Assembly: GCA_013399115.1 (NCBI GenBank)
Contig: VXAA01003006.1
Span: forward strand, 1 to 64,000
Direction: 5' to 3'
Source: Anseranas semipalmata
Lineage: Eukaryota; Chordata; Aves; Anseriformes; Anseranatidae
Length of the DNA: 64,000 nucleotides
Each line of letters opens with the position of its first letter. The first letter of the stretch is position 1. Made by a program: the position numbers and the translations under genes. The notes beneath the pieces were generated by a model. That model searched no databases. It was not told the origin of the DNA and saw only the letters and a program-made list of their open reading frames with translations. This document shows positions 1-12,478 of the stretch, one piece after another.

Positions 1-1453
1 GGACCAGGAAGTTATCCTCAAATATATAACCAGGAAGCTATCCTCAAATAATACATCTGTAATGTTCTTCTGGGCTGTTACACAGCTATCTAATGTCTAT
101 TACTGTGCACCGATGATGCATCTTAAGATGCAGGCTAGGTTTTTAACTATGTTAAGAGAATGTAATTGAAGAAAACCCTTTTACTGGGTGCCCAGATGAG
201 ATCGTGTCAGTAAGGCCTTGGTTTAAAGATGTTTAAAGCTCACAGTAGTGCATGGCTTGTCACTGTTATGTGATTTATTCTATATTGAATGTAATTTCAG
301 ATATTGGATTGTGACTGATGGCATTGCTTGCTGTTTAAATCTGTATGAAGCTCTTTCTGCCTGTGTAGATCACTTTTGTTTTATACATTTTGCAGATTTC
401 TTTTATCTTTTCCTTACTTTGCAAATTCTTAGGTAGAAAAGAAGTCTTAAAGAAGTCTTGAAGCTTATATGCCAGATAAGCTATACGCTAAAATATGTTT
501 TTTCAAGTCTATGAGGACAAGAACTGATACTAAATTAATACGTGGGGTTCTTAAATAATCTTGGATTCTTGTATTAACTTGGATTCACTCCTAATTAGCT
601 TTGGCTATTCCAGTGTGAATTTTAAAATATGGCTTACTAGTAAAACACACTTTTTGGTTATTTAAGAATTATTGTAGAGAACTATTACAATGTAATATAG
701 ATGTCTAGATTTCACAGTCAATTTGAGCATTAAGTTAGATGTTATATAAGTATTTAATAAATGACAGTTTCTGCTTCCAAGGCCTACAGTTATTTTTAAA
801 AAAGAAAAACAAAACAAAATGTAGTGGTTGAGAACGCTCTTAGAACACCTACAACAATTTTACTTCACTAGAGATTTTCTGTGTGTTGAGAGGTTTTTTT
901 TTTTTATTTAGGATTTTTTTGTGCTTGAGTATTGTTTCTTACTAAGCCTTTTCACATTAAGTAACAAGGATTGCATGTCTTGAAAGCATCACACGTACAC
1001 AGCTTTGTACTCGGGCTCATATACTCTGGTTCCTTAGTTCTTAAATAGAATCCTTTAGTATAGAGTTTGTTAGCTGAATAGCTAAGATTCTGGAGAATTG
1101 GTTTGTTTGTTCTGTAGTAAACAAAGGTCTGTATCAATCGTCAGTCATTTCAAAATAGCTAATTCAGAGAAGTACAATTCTGTACATTAGAAGTGTGTAA
1201 TGTATATTTTTATCATATTCTTCTCTCTAACAGAGTCAAGAAACTTTTGATTTTCCTCATAATCTGTCATGATCAACATCACCAGAGTTATACCTTTCTG
1301 GATGAGAGCTAAATTACAGTCACTAAACTAAAGGATGGGCTTGCAGTAGAAATATTCTAACATTAATAGCTATATATGTCTTTAATAATTAACGTTTGCA
1401 AACTTCTTCATTTACTGAGGCACTACTAATCCACTGGAAATGACATACACAGA
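1..1453. other. Unique AT-rich DNA, no gene seen
   Basis: No repeat family or protein-like reading frame is recognised; the longest open frames are about 60 codons and are typical of chance. A-rich low-complexity sequence lies at about 796-820 and a run of 12 T at 894-905. Likely intron or intergenic DNA. Confidence 0.6.
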
Positions 1454-1889
1454 GTGATAGACTTCCCCTCTATTCAGGAGTGGTGAGGCTCCAGTTCTGG
1501 GCTCCCCAGTACAAGCCAGACATGGACAGACTGGAGAGAGTCCAACACAGTGCCGTGAAAGAGATGAAGGGACAGGAGCACCTCTCGTATGAGGAAAGGC
1601 TGAGATTGCTGGGAGAAGAGGAGGCTCAGGGGGATGTTACCAATGTGTGTAAGTATCTGAAGGGAGGGTGCAAAGGTGGTGGAGCCTGGCTCAGTGATGC
1701 CCAGTGCCAGGACATGAGGCAGTGGGCACAAACTGGAACACAGGAGGTTCTGTCTGAACATCAGGAAACATTTGGTTAGGACGTGGTCCTGGGCAACCTG
1801 ATGGAGGTCTCCATGCTTGAGCAGGGGGCTGGGCCAGATGATCTCCAGAGGCCCCTGCCAACCTCAGCCATTCTGTGGTTCTGTGATAG
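1454..1889 (+). mobile_element. CR1 LINE fragment, 3' end, decayed
   Basis: This is a 5'-truncated CR1 non-LTR retrotransposon copy in plus orientation. The plus frame at 1480-1779 encodes the CR1 reverse-transcriptase C-terminal region: FWAPQY near its start, then LERVQ and LSYEERLRLLG. The consensus [15 protein letters not shown] stretch has collapsed to LGEEEAQGDV, so bases are missing there. A second deletion near 1775-1790 removes the part that normally encodes the end of ORF2. The copy ends in CCATTCTGTGGTTCTGTGATAG, a degenerate form of the CR1 8-bp tail. The left edge is inferred from the match to the CTTCCCCTCTATTCAG block and could be off by some bases. It is an old, non-functional insertion. 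Confidence 0.88.
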
Positions 1890-3119
1890 ATTTTGTCTTC
1901 CTCTTGAATCTGAGGTCTTACTTCTGGCTGCATCCCTCCTTGCTCCAGGGAATAAGAGTTTGAGATGAAAAGTTGAAGATGCAAAGCACCATTAGTAGCT
2001 TTAACTTACGTGGTATTCAGAAGCATATAGCAATTTCTGAAACAAGGGACAAATACTTCACAGTTACTAGTTCATATTGGTTAACTTATGTGAGCATTAA
2101 ATTTCTTTTGTGTTTTAAGGCTGGAGTGAAGCTTTTCGGATGTATTTTGGATGGAGGGAAAAATAGTATATGATCCACAAGGTGCAAGTTGCTAAAATAA
2201 AATTAAAAAATTGCTGAAATTGAAGAACTTCAACTTTATAATGTGTTGATAGATGTTGGGGGCAGGGGGAGTTGTTGAGTCATTGTTTTAGACTTGTTGA
2301 GGGCTGGATTTACTAGTTTGGATGCTGTGGAGAGCAGAGTATTCTATTGATCCAGTTCTGCAAATACGTACTTGAGGATATCATGGTTGCTCCAGTAAAT
2401 GCAGCAGTAAAAGGAGAAACAACTGTAAATATTATTTAGAATTCTTTACAATTATAAATATTCTTTAGAATATTCTTTAGGATGGAATGCATTGCCTTTA
2501 TTCTGTCTGCGGGGCAGTGCTGTGAAGAGCACTCCTCCCTAGCCATACACTTCTGAAATTAAAAAAGCTTCATGGCTGAAGAGGTGCCCAAATCCTAACA
2601 AGCCTTATATTTCTGAAGAGAGATATAAATAGTCAGTCAAACAAGTCTCTGTAATGCTTCATAGGCTAGATCCAAAAAGAGACATAGATGTGGTGATGCT
2701 TCAGCATCTTAAAATTAGCAGTTTGGACATGCAGTGGGAGGGAAGAGAACAGGGTTCAAATCTTTGCGTTTTGAGCGATTGTTGCATTTTCTTTCTCTGT
2801 TAGAAGGCAAGTGACAAAACAGAAAGAAGACTGTTTCTTAGCCATCTTAGTCTTCATGGAGCGGGGACTCGAATCTGGGCGTCTCTCCGAGTTGAGTGCT
2901 GCAGCATGGTCCTTAGTGCTGATTGTCTGGGGGCCATAGCGTTGTAATTCTCTGCCGTGTAGTCACCTAGCTTTAACACCAGAAGTTTGTCTCTATCCAG
3001 CCTTTTAGTCTGTTAATGAAGGCACTCCTCTGGGAAATAAATGGGTGTGTTTGAATCCCCATAGGCTAACAGGGAATTAAATTCACGTTCCTTGCCTCTG
3101 TGGTACTTGCTGTGCTCCA
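1890..3119. other. Unique DNA, no gene seen
   Basis: No recognisable gene or repeat. An imperfect local repetition of TTCTTTAGAATA sits at about 2450-2482. The tract from 2860 to 2960 becomes less AT-rich before the CpG block that follows. Confidence 0.5.
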
Positions 3120-3265
3120 GCCTGGATCCAGCGCGGAAGTTCTGGGCCGGTAGCCCCAAGCCCCTGGTGGCTCCCCAGGCCCCGGCCTGCGCGGCCTTGC
3201 CCGGCCGTGCTGCCGCGCTGCCTCGCGCGCGTGCCCTTGGCGGTGTCCGCGTGGAACTCCAGCCT
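3120..3265. promoter_or_regulatory. Orphan CpG-dense block
   Basis: About 17 CpG dinucleotides can be counted in roughly 145 bp, including a CGCGCGCG run near 3226-3234, in surroundings that have almost none. That density is typical of DNA protected from germline methylation, such as a small CpG island or a promoter. Open frames cross it on both strands, but this is expected in GC-rich DNA and none resembles a known protein. It is shorter than the usual 200-bp threshold for a CpG island. It could instead be the relic of a GC-rich exon or an inserted element. Confidence 0.4.
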
Positions 3266-3269
3266 TCCA

Positions 3270-6200
3270 AGTTACCACTGGAAAACTGAAATGCATGTAT
3301 TATCTCTGGCTTCTAGAGAAATCGTGTGGTGTTTGGTGGATTGCTTTGTAAAGGACTCGAGGGCCTGAATTTTGCTTGTGTGCAAAACTGCATTTATCAG
3401 ATGCTACCATACATTCAGAAGCCATGCAGATGAGGAGGAAATATCAACAATGTTTGTGAAGTATTCGAATGCTGTAACAGCAGGAGCTCTTGTTTTTGTT
3501 AACATTTAAATGAAAGGATTTTAACATTCAGAAAATTCTGGAATCGCCCAGCCTGGAAGCTTTATTAGTACAACTGAAGAGGTGAAGCTTTCCTTTCAGT
3601 AGTTAAAGTTAAATAATAACAAACATTTTTTGAAAGAAAAGGAGAATAACTGCTTGTTTTGCTTAAGAGGGTTTTGCTTCCATGATTTCTCTGATGTAGT
3701 CGTGTTCCTTGTCTTTCCATAACAAAAATGACTTGTGCAGGCTTTAATAAGGTTGTAACAAGCAGGGAGAAAACACTGGGGGAACTCTCCCTAGTCTTCT
3801 CCCCCAAGCTCTTATTTACATGCCATATGAATAAAGAAATAAAATATGAAGTCTGTTCTCCTCACCTTAATTATGAACTTTATTTGATAAATAAATCCTC
3901 ATTGTAGTTCAGTGCATTTTTTAATTACACTTAATATTTTCATGATTATCATTTTGTATCTTATTTTTTTTTTGGTAGTGGCACCTTTGTGTAAAATTGA
4001 AATTGAAGTTGCTCAAAATGATTGGTGTCAAGTTTACTTCTTCTTTTCTTGAAAAATATACGCTTTCTTTGATGGTTTTGTGTTGTTTTTTTTTTTTTTT
4101 TTTTATCTGATATGGCAAACAGTCCTGAAAAACATGAGAAGTGCTTATACGACCTTGACCAGATCTTAGCTAGCAGGTGCCGGTAGAATAAGACAGTACT
4201 GCATCATAATTTCCTGATGAGTTACAGCATCATGATGGCATGTGCTCCCACTCAGAATCTATTTTAGGTAATGACAGAAGCACTTTCTTATAATTAATCT
4301 TGTGCTCAAAAATACTGGATTGGAGTGAAGAAAGTATACAAAAAAGTAATGACGTTCTGGAGATCAAAGGAGAACTAATGAAAAAAGAATTATTTAATCT
4401 ATATAGTTAAAAAAATGTAGTAGGAAAAGAAAACAGTATGATCTTTATTTTTTTCCAGATTTTTCCATACATGTGTCCATTTAACAGATTTGTACAAAAG
4501 AAGAACTAGTAAAGACTTCCTGAATGTTTTGTTTCCCACTTTGTTGGGCAGAACTTTCAAATACTATTTTAAGTTTACTGCTGTATTGGCTGTCACAAAT
4601 TGCAGCATGGGTTTTGTAATTCTATGAATAGCAGAGCATCTTGATCTCTTTGCTAAAGGTTGTTCTTTTGACACTGGTTGCAGTTTGTCAAGAAGATGGT
4701 TTATTTCAGGCTCAGTGATTGTAAAGGGCAAGTCTTAAGGGGAAAACTTCAGTATGCTGCAAATCCTGACTTACTCCGGAGAACTCTGTTTTCCCAGAAT
4801 GTGAGGCTCGTGAAAGTGTTTGAGGATACTCTGTACATGTAATGCTTGTTGACTTGACCTTAATTAGGAGAGTACAGTTTTTATAAATCTGATAGTTCAG
4901 ATTAGCTGGTAGGATTTTAACTCGAGACATAAAACTCAGCTACATGCACTGTACATTATTTGAGTGTGGAAAACTTTTTGTTATAGCTTTATATTGATTG
5001 CACTTAGCAAGCAGGAGAGCTGTGTACACCATAACGCAGATGAGGAGTAATACAAGAGGAAAAGCCTAGTACTGAGCTAAATATTTTAAATCAGCTGCAA
5101 TTTTTTTCTGGTGGACTGGAATATTTCTACCTTCTTTCTGTGCTACAGGCTTCCCCTTCTCTAGCTTTAGTTCCAGTGTGCCTTTAACATACCAGTGTTC
5201 CTAGGAGGGCCTGTGGGAATCACCAGAATTTGGGAAATGGAGCAGAGGGAGGAATTTACTTCACCCAGCTTTCTTAGTTGTATGTTAACAAAGCATAGGT
5301 AAGGAATCTTCAGGTCTCCGCAGTCTCGTGTTACAGAATTAGGACACTGTATTTAATGAGTGAGTGCAGTGAATATGCGTGTAGTTAGAATAGCATGATT
5401 AAGTAGTTGGCTGGGATGGGTCGAAGAGGCTAGTACCCCAAAGTATCAGAGTCTTCCAGCCTGCTTTTTCCAAAGTTCTTATTTTCTTTTGTGTTTCTGA
5501 ATTTGCTTTGTAGTGGTTATATTTCTGTCACTTTTTCTGCAAATGCTGTGTATAGAAAATTATCTACTCTTTTTTGAAGTTAACTATTGGTTTCGGAGGT
5601 GTAAAGCTTGAAAACCCTGGATGTGAATTTCCTGTTACTTCAATGCTTTTTAGGGTTATTCAGTTAAAATGTATGTAAAATATAGAAATCATCTAGTACA
5701 ATATTCAAGAACAGTTTCATTTTTAATTAAAGACATTTACAATTTGTTTAGAAGAATGTTCTAATATTCTGGGGAATTTCTTGGCTAATTCAAAAGTGTT
5801 GTGGTTGCAGTATCAGTTCCTTGCTGATACATCAAAAATCAGCAGCTGGTCTCTACGAGTTAATATATCTCTGTAGCTATGAAAAGGTTATTTTTTTGTG
5901 TGTGAAATGTTTTGCTTCTACTTTTTGAGACATGGGATACTGGGAATTCAGTCTTGATAAAGTAATTTGTCAGCATTTTCTGTAGTCTGCCTGTTGTTTT
6001 ATGAAGTTTTTCTCTAGAAGTAATAAAACCAGTTGCAGTTTTGTACTATAAAGTAGCAGATGAAGGATCTGTTCTCTTGGAAGAGAAGGATTGATAAAAA
6101 GCAAATAGATGTGCTAGCGTCACCTGGCTGGCCCAGCTGTACTTGCAGAGCCCCCAGTGCAGATACAGGGCGTCCCAAATGGGGTTTCGGTATGCGGAGC

Positions 6201-8733
6201 TGTGTGCAGCCTCCTGAAATGACAGGGAGGCACAAAAATCTGCTGTTGTCTGTAGCTGCTCCCAGGTTTTTTATGGGGTATTTATGCTTCTGTGGAGAGA
6301 TGTTGTTCTGTGCTCCTTTTCCTTCCGCTTGACCTAATGCCCAAGTTTGCTAAATTTCAGATTCTCATTAAACTTCTACAAAATGAATTCTTGGTCTTAG
6401 TATGTGTTTGAACCATTAAGGAACAAAGGCTCGCAATAGAAAGAGGAGTTGGTATCTCCAATTCTATATGACTTTTTTGCTTTTTATTCTTTTGGCACTA
6501 GCCCACAGTGTGACAAAGTCCTGTGTATATGATCTACAAACTTAAACAGAGGCTCTTACAGTACAAGATACAACATTACTGATAGTTTCTTAACGAGCCT
6601 ATGTGAGGGCTCAGGGTTTCTTACATTTCAGTGGTACAACTCCCAAACTTTGCACCATTCACGTTTTATACTATAAAAGCTAGTTGACTGGCCTGATGAT
6701 ATCAATATCTTCAGTATCTTCTAGCATCATTTTTCTGTAGTAATGTCAGATGGTGATTAGTCAGTGCTGCCATATTTACCTTTCTGAATGTGAAGGAGAA
6801 CGCTGACTTCTCACAGGTCTTACTCTTCACTTGAAGACAATTAGAGCATGCATTTCAACTTCCTAGCTCAGTTTTCACAAACAGGATAAATTTCCTATTT
6901 TACAGCTTGCCATTTGTAAGGTGTATGATAAATCACCTTCTCATCGGGCAGTGCTGGTGTGGTTTAATGTGCACGTGCCACATTTTCTACGCCTCTACGT
7001 AGATCAGACAAATAAAACTAATATCCAGGGGTGCGGAGGGGAGCATTTATTTTTTTCTGTCTTTCTCTGTATTCGGTTGGAGCATGTGATTACCACAGTG
7101 GCTCAGACTGGAATCCATATAATGTAATGTCATGTTGTAAAAGGCATTAGGGTTAGTTACTCAATATTATTATTTGTCCCTTTCTTGCCTGTCAGTTTAA
7201 CTTCTTATTGAAACAAACAAGACATATTCTCAGGATTTTTTTTAGAAAGCTGTCAAATCCAGTAATTGTTTTTACCCTTAACTTGGTGTTTCTTGATCAC
7301 CTTTAAATAGAAAATATCACGTAAATGTTTTGTAAAGACACCTGAAGTAGTATTCAATTTTTTTTCTATAGGTTTTAACCTGAAAGCTATTAGGAAATCC
7401 TTCAGCATGTGTATGATACAGAAGTTCTGCAAACAGGTTGTTTCTGTTGTGGGTGGTACCACATTGGAAGTTTTTGTTCTCATAAAACTGCACAAATATT
7501 TATGGTTGGAGTTTTACATTAAGATTTAGATGTTGCATTTATAATTCTAGATAATATTTAACACTTTTAACATGCTTCAAAGGTGATGTTTTGATTAATT
7601 AGGAGGCTGCAGATGTTCAGTAGCAAAGAAAACTGTGATGTGTCTTTGCTGGTATATATTTAAAAAATGAAATATTGCAATGTGTCTATTTAGCAGCATG
7701 TCTTCCCTTTTTCAGTTTGTGCTTCCGATGTGCTCCGATTGTGAAGAGTGTTATTGCAGTCGGGAGCTGTCATCTTCCATTAGTTATTTTTGAGCTTTTT
7801 GGATATTTCCAATCAAATTTGATAGAGGGATAGCAGTGTGGAAAATTTTAGGCACCTGTAAAACATATTGAAATTTAACTTTAGAAGAGAAATTCCTATT
7901 AAAAATTTCATTTGATATTCAAATGCAAGATGGCTGAAAGTGAGCAGTGGAATGTTTTTTCTCCACAACTAAATATCAGGTTTGATCTATGGTGAGGTAA
8001 TACAGGGTTACAAACCACACTCTGGGATTGAATACTGCTATTTTCAGGAAACCTATGAGCAAATACGGAATTACACTCTGTGTGTTCCAGCTCTTCTCTC
8101 TCCTTGCACAGTTAGTTATTCATGAGTTTTTCTTGAAGTTGCCTAAATATGGAAATGACACTTCCCCCCAGTATGTTATACTTTAAAAACGTAAAGACAA
8201 AATAGTGACTCAGGGTTTGTCAGACTTGCTTAATTTACTGTTCTTGTTACTATGCCAAACATGTAGATTTTATTTTTGTAATTAATGCTCTTAAAATCTA
8301 TTTGCCATTCAATGTCCATGGTCAAAAATGAGGTGAAGACTGAGTAGGAGCTGGCAGGCGTCAAGAATCTGCCTATTATGCCCTTCATAATGGCACATTC
8401 TCTATGGATGATGTTCTGAAAAACCCTCTGTAGTCTAAAAAGCGTTACAGGAGTTTGATAAACAAGACTGAGCGGACATAAAAGCGAGGTGGCTGGCTAA
8501 AGGGAAGTCAGGAAGAGCAGCTGAACGGTTTGTGATGCTGGGGATCTGTGTGAAGTCCCTGCATTAGGCGCGGGACTGGAACGTGTGACTGCAAAGCAGA
8601 AAGCTCCAATTAGCTGACCGCTAGCTACATCAGACGGTGCAGCATATTGCTCTCAGTTTTATCTAGATCAGAAGACTCGTACAGTGCATTGCTCCTTCCT
8701 TTCAGCCTGCAAACCTTTATTTCCATTCTGCAG
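3270..8733. other. Unique AT-rich DNA, no gene seen
   Basis: No repeat or coding sequence is recognised in about 5.4 kb. Simple tracts include runs of 10 T at 3964-3973 and 19 T at 4086-4104. Open frames stay below about 90 codons, and the longest (6060-6332) does not resemble a known protein. A possible CR1 or other old repeat below recognition level cannot be excluded. Confidence 0.5.
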
Positions 8734-8787
8734 AAGCCAGGCTGTGAAGGTGGGGAGCAGTCCTGTGTTTCCCCTGGTATGGAACCG
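8734..8787 (+). other. Candidate internal exon, 54 nt (speculative)
   Basis: A good acceptor (CCTTTATTTCCATTCTGCAG) is followed 54 nt later by a moderate donor (CCG|GTAGGT). The length is a multiple of three and two of the three frames are open; frame 1 reads KPGCEGGEQSCVSPGMEP. No family is recognised and no matching neighbouring exons were found. Signals of this strength also occur by chance in tens of kilobases. Confidence 0.15.
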
Positions 8788-8793
8788 GTAGGT

Positions 8794-11700
8794 AGCCATC
8801 ATAAGGGGCACTTCTGAGAGCTGACAAGTGCTCTCCTACTTCCCCAGTTTGCAATACAGTATCAGAAGGCCAAAAAATAAAAGCTGCCACGTTGAAACTT
8901 CAGGAGAAAGGAAGCTATTAGTAATAAAAAGACATAATACAAAAGGTGAAAATAGATCAGAGACGCTGTCGAGTCAAAAGCAGAACTAAATAAGGCAGGC
9001 CCGTAACAGGCTGTTGAGAATCAGCTTGCTGAAGGCATAACGCCTAATAATAACCGTAGTTCGGGAATGTCAGCATCAGGAAGCCTATCAGAATATTGGT
9101 GGGGCCAGTAGATGATGAAGCCATAAAAGGAATGGTTGAGGAAACTAAAACCATCACATAAAACTTCATGTCTTCTTTGCACTAGTGCTCTGCAGAGAGG
9201 TTAAGGGAGCTTTCCATACTAAAGTGTTGTATGTTTTTAGACATGGCATGAATCTCAAATTGAAGGTTTTCAGCTTAAGTCGCTAACTCTGAACTAACAA
9301 CTCTGCAAGGAGGACTTGTATTTTGTTGTTGTTGTTTTGTTTTGTTTTTTAAAGGAATATTCGAGGTGGTTCTAGCAACTGCAGACCAGGAAGTCTGACT
9401 TCTGCACTGAGCGCACCTCAGAAATGTAGCAAAGACTGTTGTGTTTTCAGCACAGCTACCAGTATATTGGGGAAGAGTCGAAACAGCTTTCCCTCAGGTT
9501 AAGTCTGTTCAGTCTGCTGGAGGCTTTTTAATATCTCAAGATGCCCTCAATATGAGCGATATGATATAATAAACTTGTGCTTTCTGAATGATTCAAAAGA
9601 CTCGTAAAGAAATTAAACTGTCCTGCAATAGGAAGGAAAGTCCTTCCACTTCTTAATAGCTGGTTAATAATTAGAAAAGTGTTGGAATAAATTGTCAGAC
9701 TTCTCTGTAGAGACATTTGCCAGCAAAATCATGTAGAGATCTGCACTGCAAGCTGTCATGGTTAATGTAAGTAAGAGAATACGAAACAGCTTCTGTACTA
9801 CTCACTCCTTCTCATACTGCAAGTAGTAGGAGGCATAAATGAAATTTTGAGTTAGTAGTTTTAATTATACATATCATTACAAGGGCTTCAAAGTTAACCT
9901 GCACTCAGCTAAAATTTGTGCCTTTAGTCTCTGTAGTAATAGTATGTAGTAGTGATGAAGTGATTTTTTATAAGTAGATGGTTTTTGCTTTCCATTTTCA
10001 CAATCAACGTAGGGTAGCATGCACCTTTCATATTTTTGTATAATTTTATAGAGATTAGCACCTATACTTGCCAGGGTATGAAAGGCAATGATGTAGCAGA
10101 TCTGAGTCTCCTTAAAACAAGTAAATAAATAAAATCAGCAAATGGCAAATATTTAGGGGTTCTGCTGGTTTCTTTTTGAGGTCTGGAAGAGCACTTTCTT
10201 ATCTGAATACATTCAATATTGACTGCCAATAAATCTGAGATTTATGGAGAGTTCTCCATTGCTCTTAATGATTCCGAAAGTTCTGTTGCCTTTCTAGCAG
10301 GTGTGGTTTTATGCTCAAGGTTACTGACTGGGGGTAAGGAAGGAATTTTCTTGCAGATTAGGTTAAAAGTCTTGGACTGTTTTTGTTTTTAGTCGTGGAT
10401 GTGGTTTACTTTCCTAGGATGGTTTGAGTTGCTAGCCATGCTTCTGTGTAATAATAAGCTCAATACTTGGTGCCAAAGACAGGCACCAATGGCTTGTCAG
10501 GAGTTCAATGGTGAGTGTTCTCATGCTGGTTTTTAAGCTCCTAATAAACACCAATTCTTCCTGTCCTGAAATTGGAATTAATGTGAATACAAAACATCAT
10601 ACTGTTTATTCAGTCTTGTTTATATAAATCAATCCTTTTTCCTTACTTATCCATCTATGTCTTGTCTGTTTTGTAGATAACAAATCCTAATCTAACTTGG
10701 AACCACCAACTGCTATTGCAATGGAAGTAATATTTAGAATCATGAAGCACTCTCACTGTCCAGTTTGGTTTAAAGGTGCTTAAATGCTGTTGTAATTACA
10801 CTAGAAAAAATAGTTTAAATGTTTCTACACTTAGCAGTGGAAGAGCTCTGTGAAGACTTAATTCTTGCACTTATTTAACACTGTACTGTGAAATTTCCCA
10901 TTAACTTCAATTAAACACGTTGGTGCTTTAAGTGGGAGCAGATATGTAAACCTTCACAGGATTTTGCTTTAAACGGTGAGGCAGCAAGTGAATACAGTTG
11001 GCAGAGCACAAAGTAGCAGCACATGTTTGCCTGTATAATTGTCAGTGGTCAGAGCATGCAAGTCGTCTGGACGCGTTGCAGGACCTCCTTTCACCTTAAA
11101 CTGTAACTCAGAGCCTTCAGTTTCAAATGATAAGAGATGTGCATCTTCTGAATTCAGCATAAATGCAGGTATGTAGTGTTAGCTGCAAATCGCTTGTGTT
11201 AAGATTTTGTTGATGTTTTAAAAGAGACAGAGAATTATATAGAAATCTGAAAAGTCTTTTAGCAATGAACTATTTTAAAATGAGGACCTTGTAAACTTTT
11301 TAGTCTTATTTACCTCGTACAATAATTTCTCATAGTTACACTTCTGTCTTACCCTGCGCTGCCTGTTTGTGATCATATTGGTAACATTTCTATTCAGTAA
11401 CCTTTACAAATTAGAAGAATGCATCTGTTTTTATAACTAGACTCATATGTATGAATATCTGGGTCAAAAATCAGGAGTAACAAAGAGAAAGCATGCCTGA
11501 CTGCAGAATAGCTAGCAAAATTGAACCTGGGAACTGTATTCCACAAATGAAAGACTGGATTTGAATATGGAAAGGCAGGAAAAAAAGTACAGTCAGTGTG
11601 AGGATGGAGTGTGAGGATGGTGAAGGCAAAAGGTATCATCTGCATCTCCCACACGTTCTTGTGCCAGTAGTGATGAAGGCAGGATCTCTGCCAGAACTAG

Positions 11701-11857
11701 CTTAGGCGTGAAATTCTGATCAGGCAATTAACTTGGTTGGACCTGGTGAAAGACCTGTGTTGTAGGTTGGTATGTGCATAGTATGTATTGATCAGTCTCA
11801 GGCCCATTATAGGTTTCATCTGAAATGCCTGTAAATAAATGAGAATTAACTGGAATT
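8794..11857. other. Unique DNA, no confirmed gene
   Basis: The interval holds a TTG/TTTTG low-complexity tract at 9320-9350 and otherwise unique sequence. The stretch 8860-9130 has a fairly even base composition without repeats, which would suit conserved non-coding DNA but is not evidence for it. The minus-strand frame at 10969-11160 is discussed in the findings. Confidence 0.5.
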
Positions 11858-12062
11858 AGAATAATTCGGTTGGAAGGGACCTACAAAGATCGAGTCCAAC
11901 CACCTGAGCACTTCGGGGCTAGCCAAAAGTTGAAGCACGTTATTGAGGGCGTTGCCCAAACGCCTCTTGACCAGCGACAGGCATGGGGCATCAGCCACGT
12001 CTCGAGGAAGCCTGTTCCAGCGTGTGACCACCCTCACGGTAAACAATAACCTGAACCACGGC
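11858..12062 (-). mobile_element. CR1 LINE fragment, 3' end
   Basis: On the minus strand this encodes the very end of CR1 ORF2: FTVRVVTRWNRLPRDVADAP followed by SLVKRRLGNALNN, then the short 3' UTR with the GAGTCCAACCACCTGAG block and GGTTGGAAGGGACC near the 3' end. The 3' end lies at the left. The tandem 8-bp tail has decayed to an AATTAGAATAATTC remnant. Only about 200 bp survives, so it is a heavily 5'-truncated insertion, which is usual for CR1. No target-site duplication is visible. Confidence 0.88.
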
Positions 12063-12443
12063 ATTTGTTTTAGCTGTGCATTTCAGATCTCTAGGGCAGA
12101 CCTTGGCTCATGCAGTCCATCTGTAGCATGGAATGTGTAGGAAAATGCAAGCCTTAACCAGAGCAGGGCTGCACAGCATGTTGGCCATCTGTAAACACTG
12201 GCTTTTTGCCTTCTGCTACAGACTTTACCCTATATTTGGCAAGGAAGTAGGAGAATTCAGTTTTATTTTCATCAAGTAGTAGAAATTCTTGCCAATTTAG
12301 TAATAGATGGATAGAAGGCTTGGCACTGCAGTTGATGCCCATTCCCCTGCTTCCAATCTTGGCCTGGAGTTTTTGGCAATATGAGCTTCCCATGCTGTAT
12401 ATAACCATCTTTTTATTACAGTTTGGTCTCTAGGCATGGGGGG
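12063..12443. other. Unique DNA before assembly gap
   Basis: No gene or repeat is recognised. The sequence runs into a G-rich stretch (GGCATGGGGGG) just before the gap. Confidence 0.5.
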
Positions 12444-12478
12444 NNNNNNNNNNNNNNNNNNNNNNNNNNNNNNNNNNN
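12444..12478. other. Assembly gap, 35 N
   Basis: Thirty-five undetermined bases are flanked by G runs on both sides (GGGGGG on the left, GGGG on the right). The true length of missing sequence is unknown. Frames that appear to cross it are meaningless. Confidence 0.98.
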
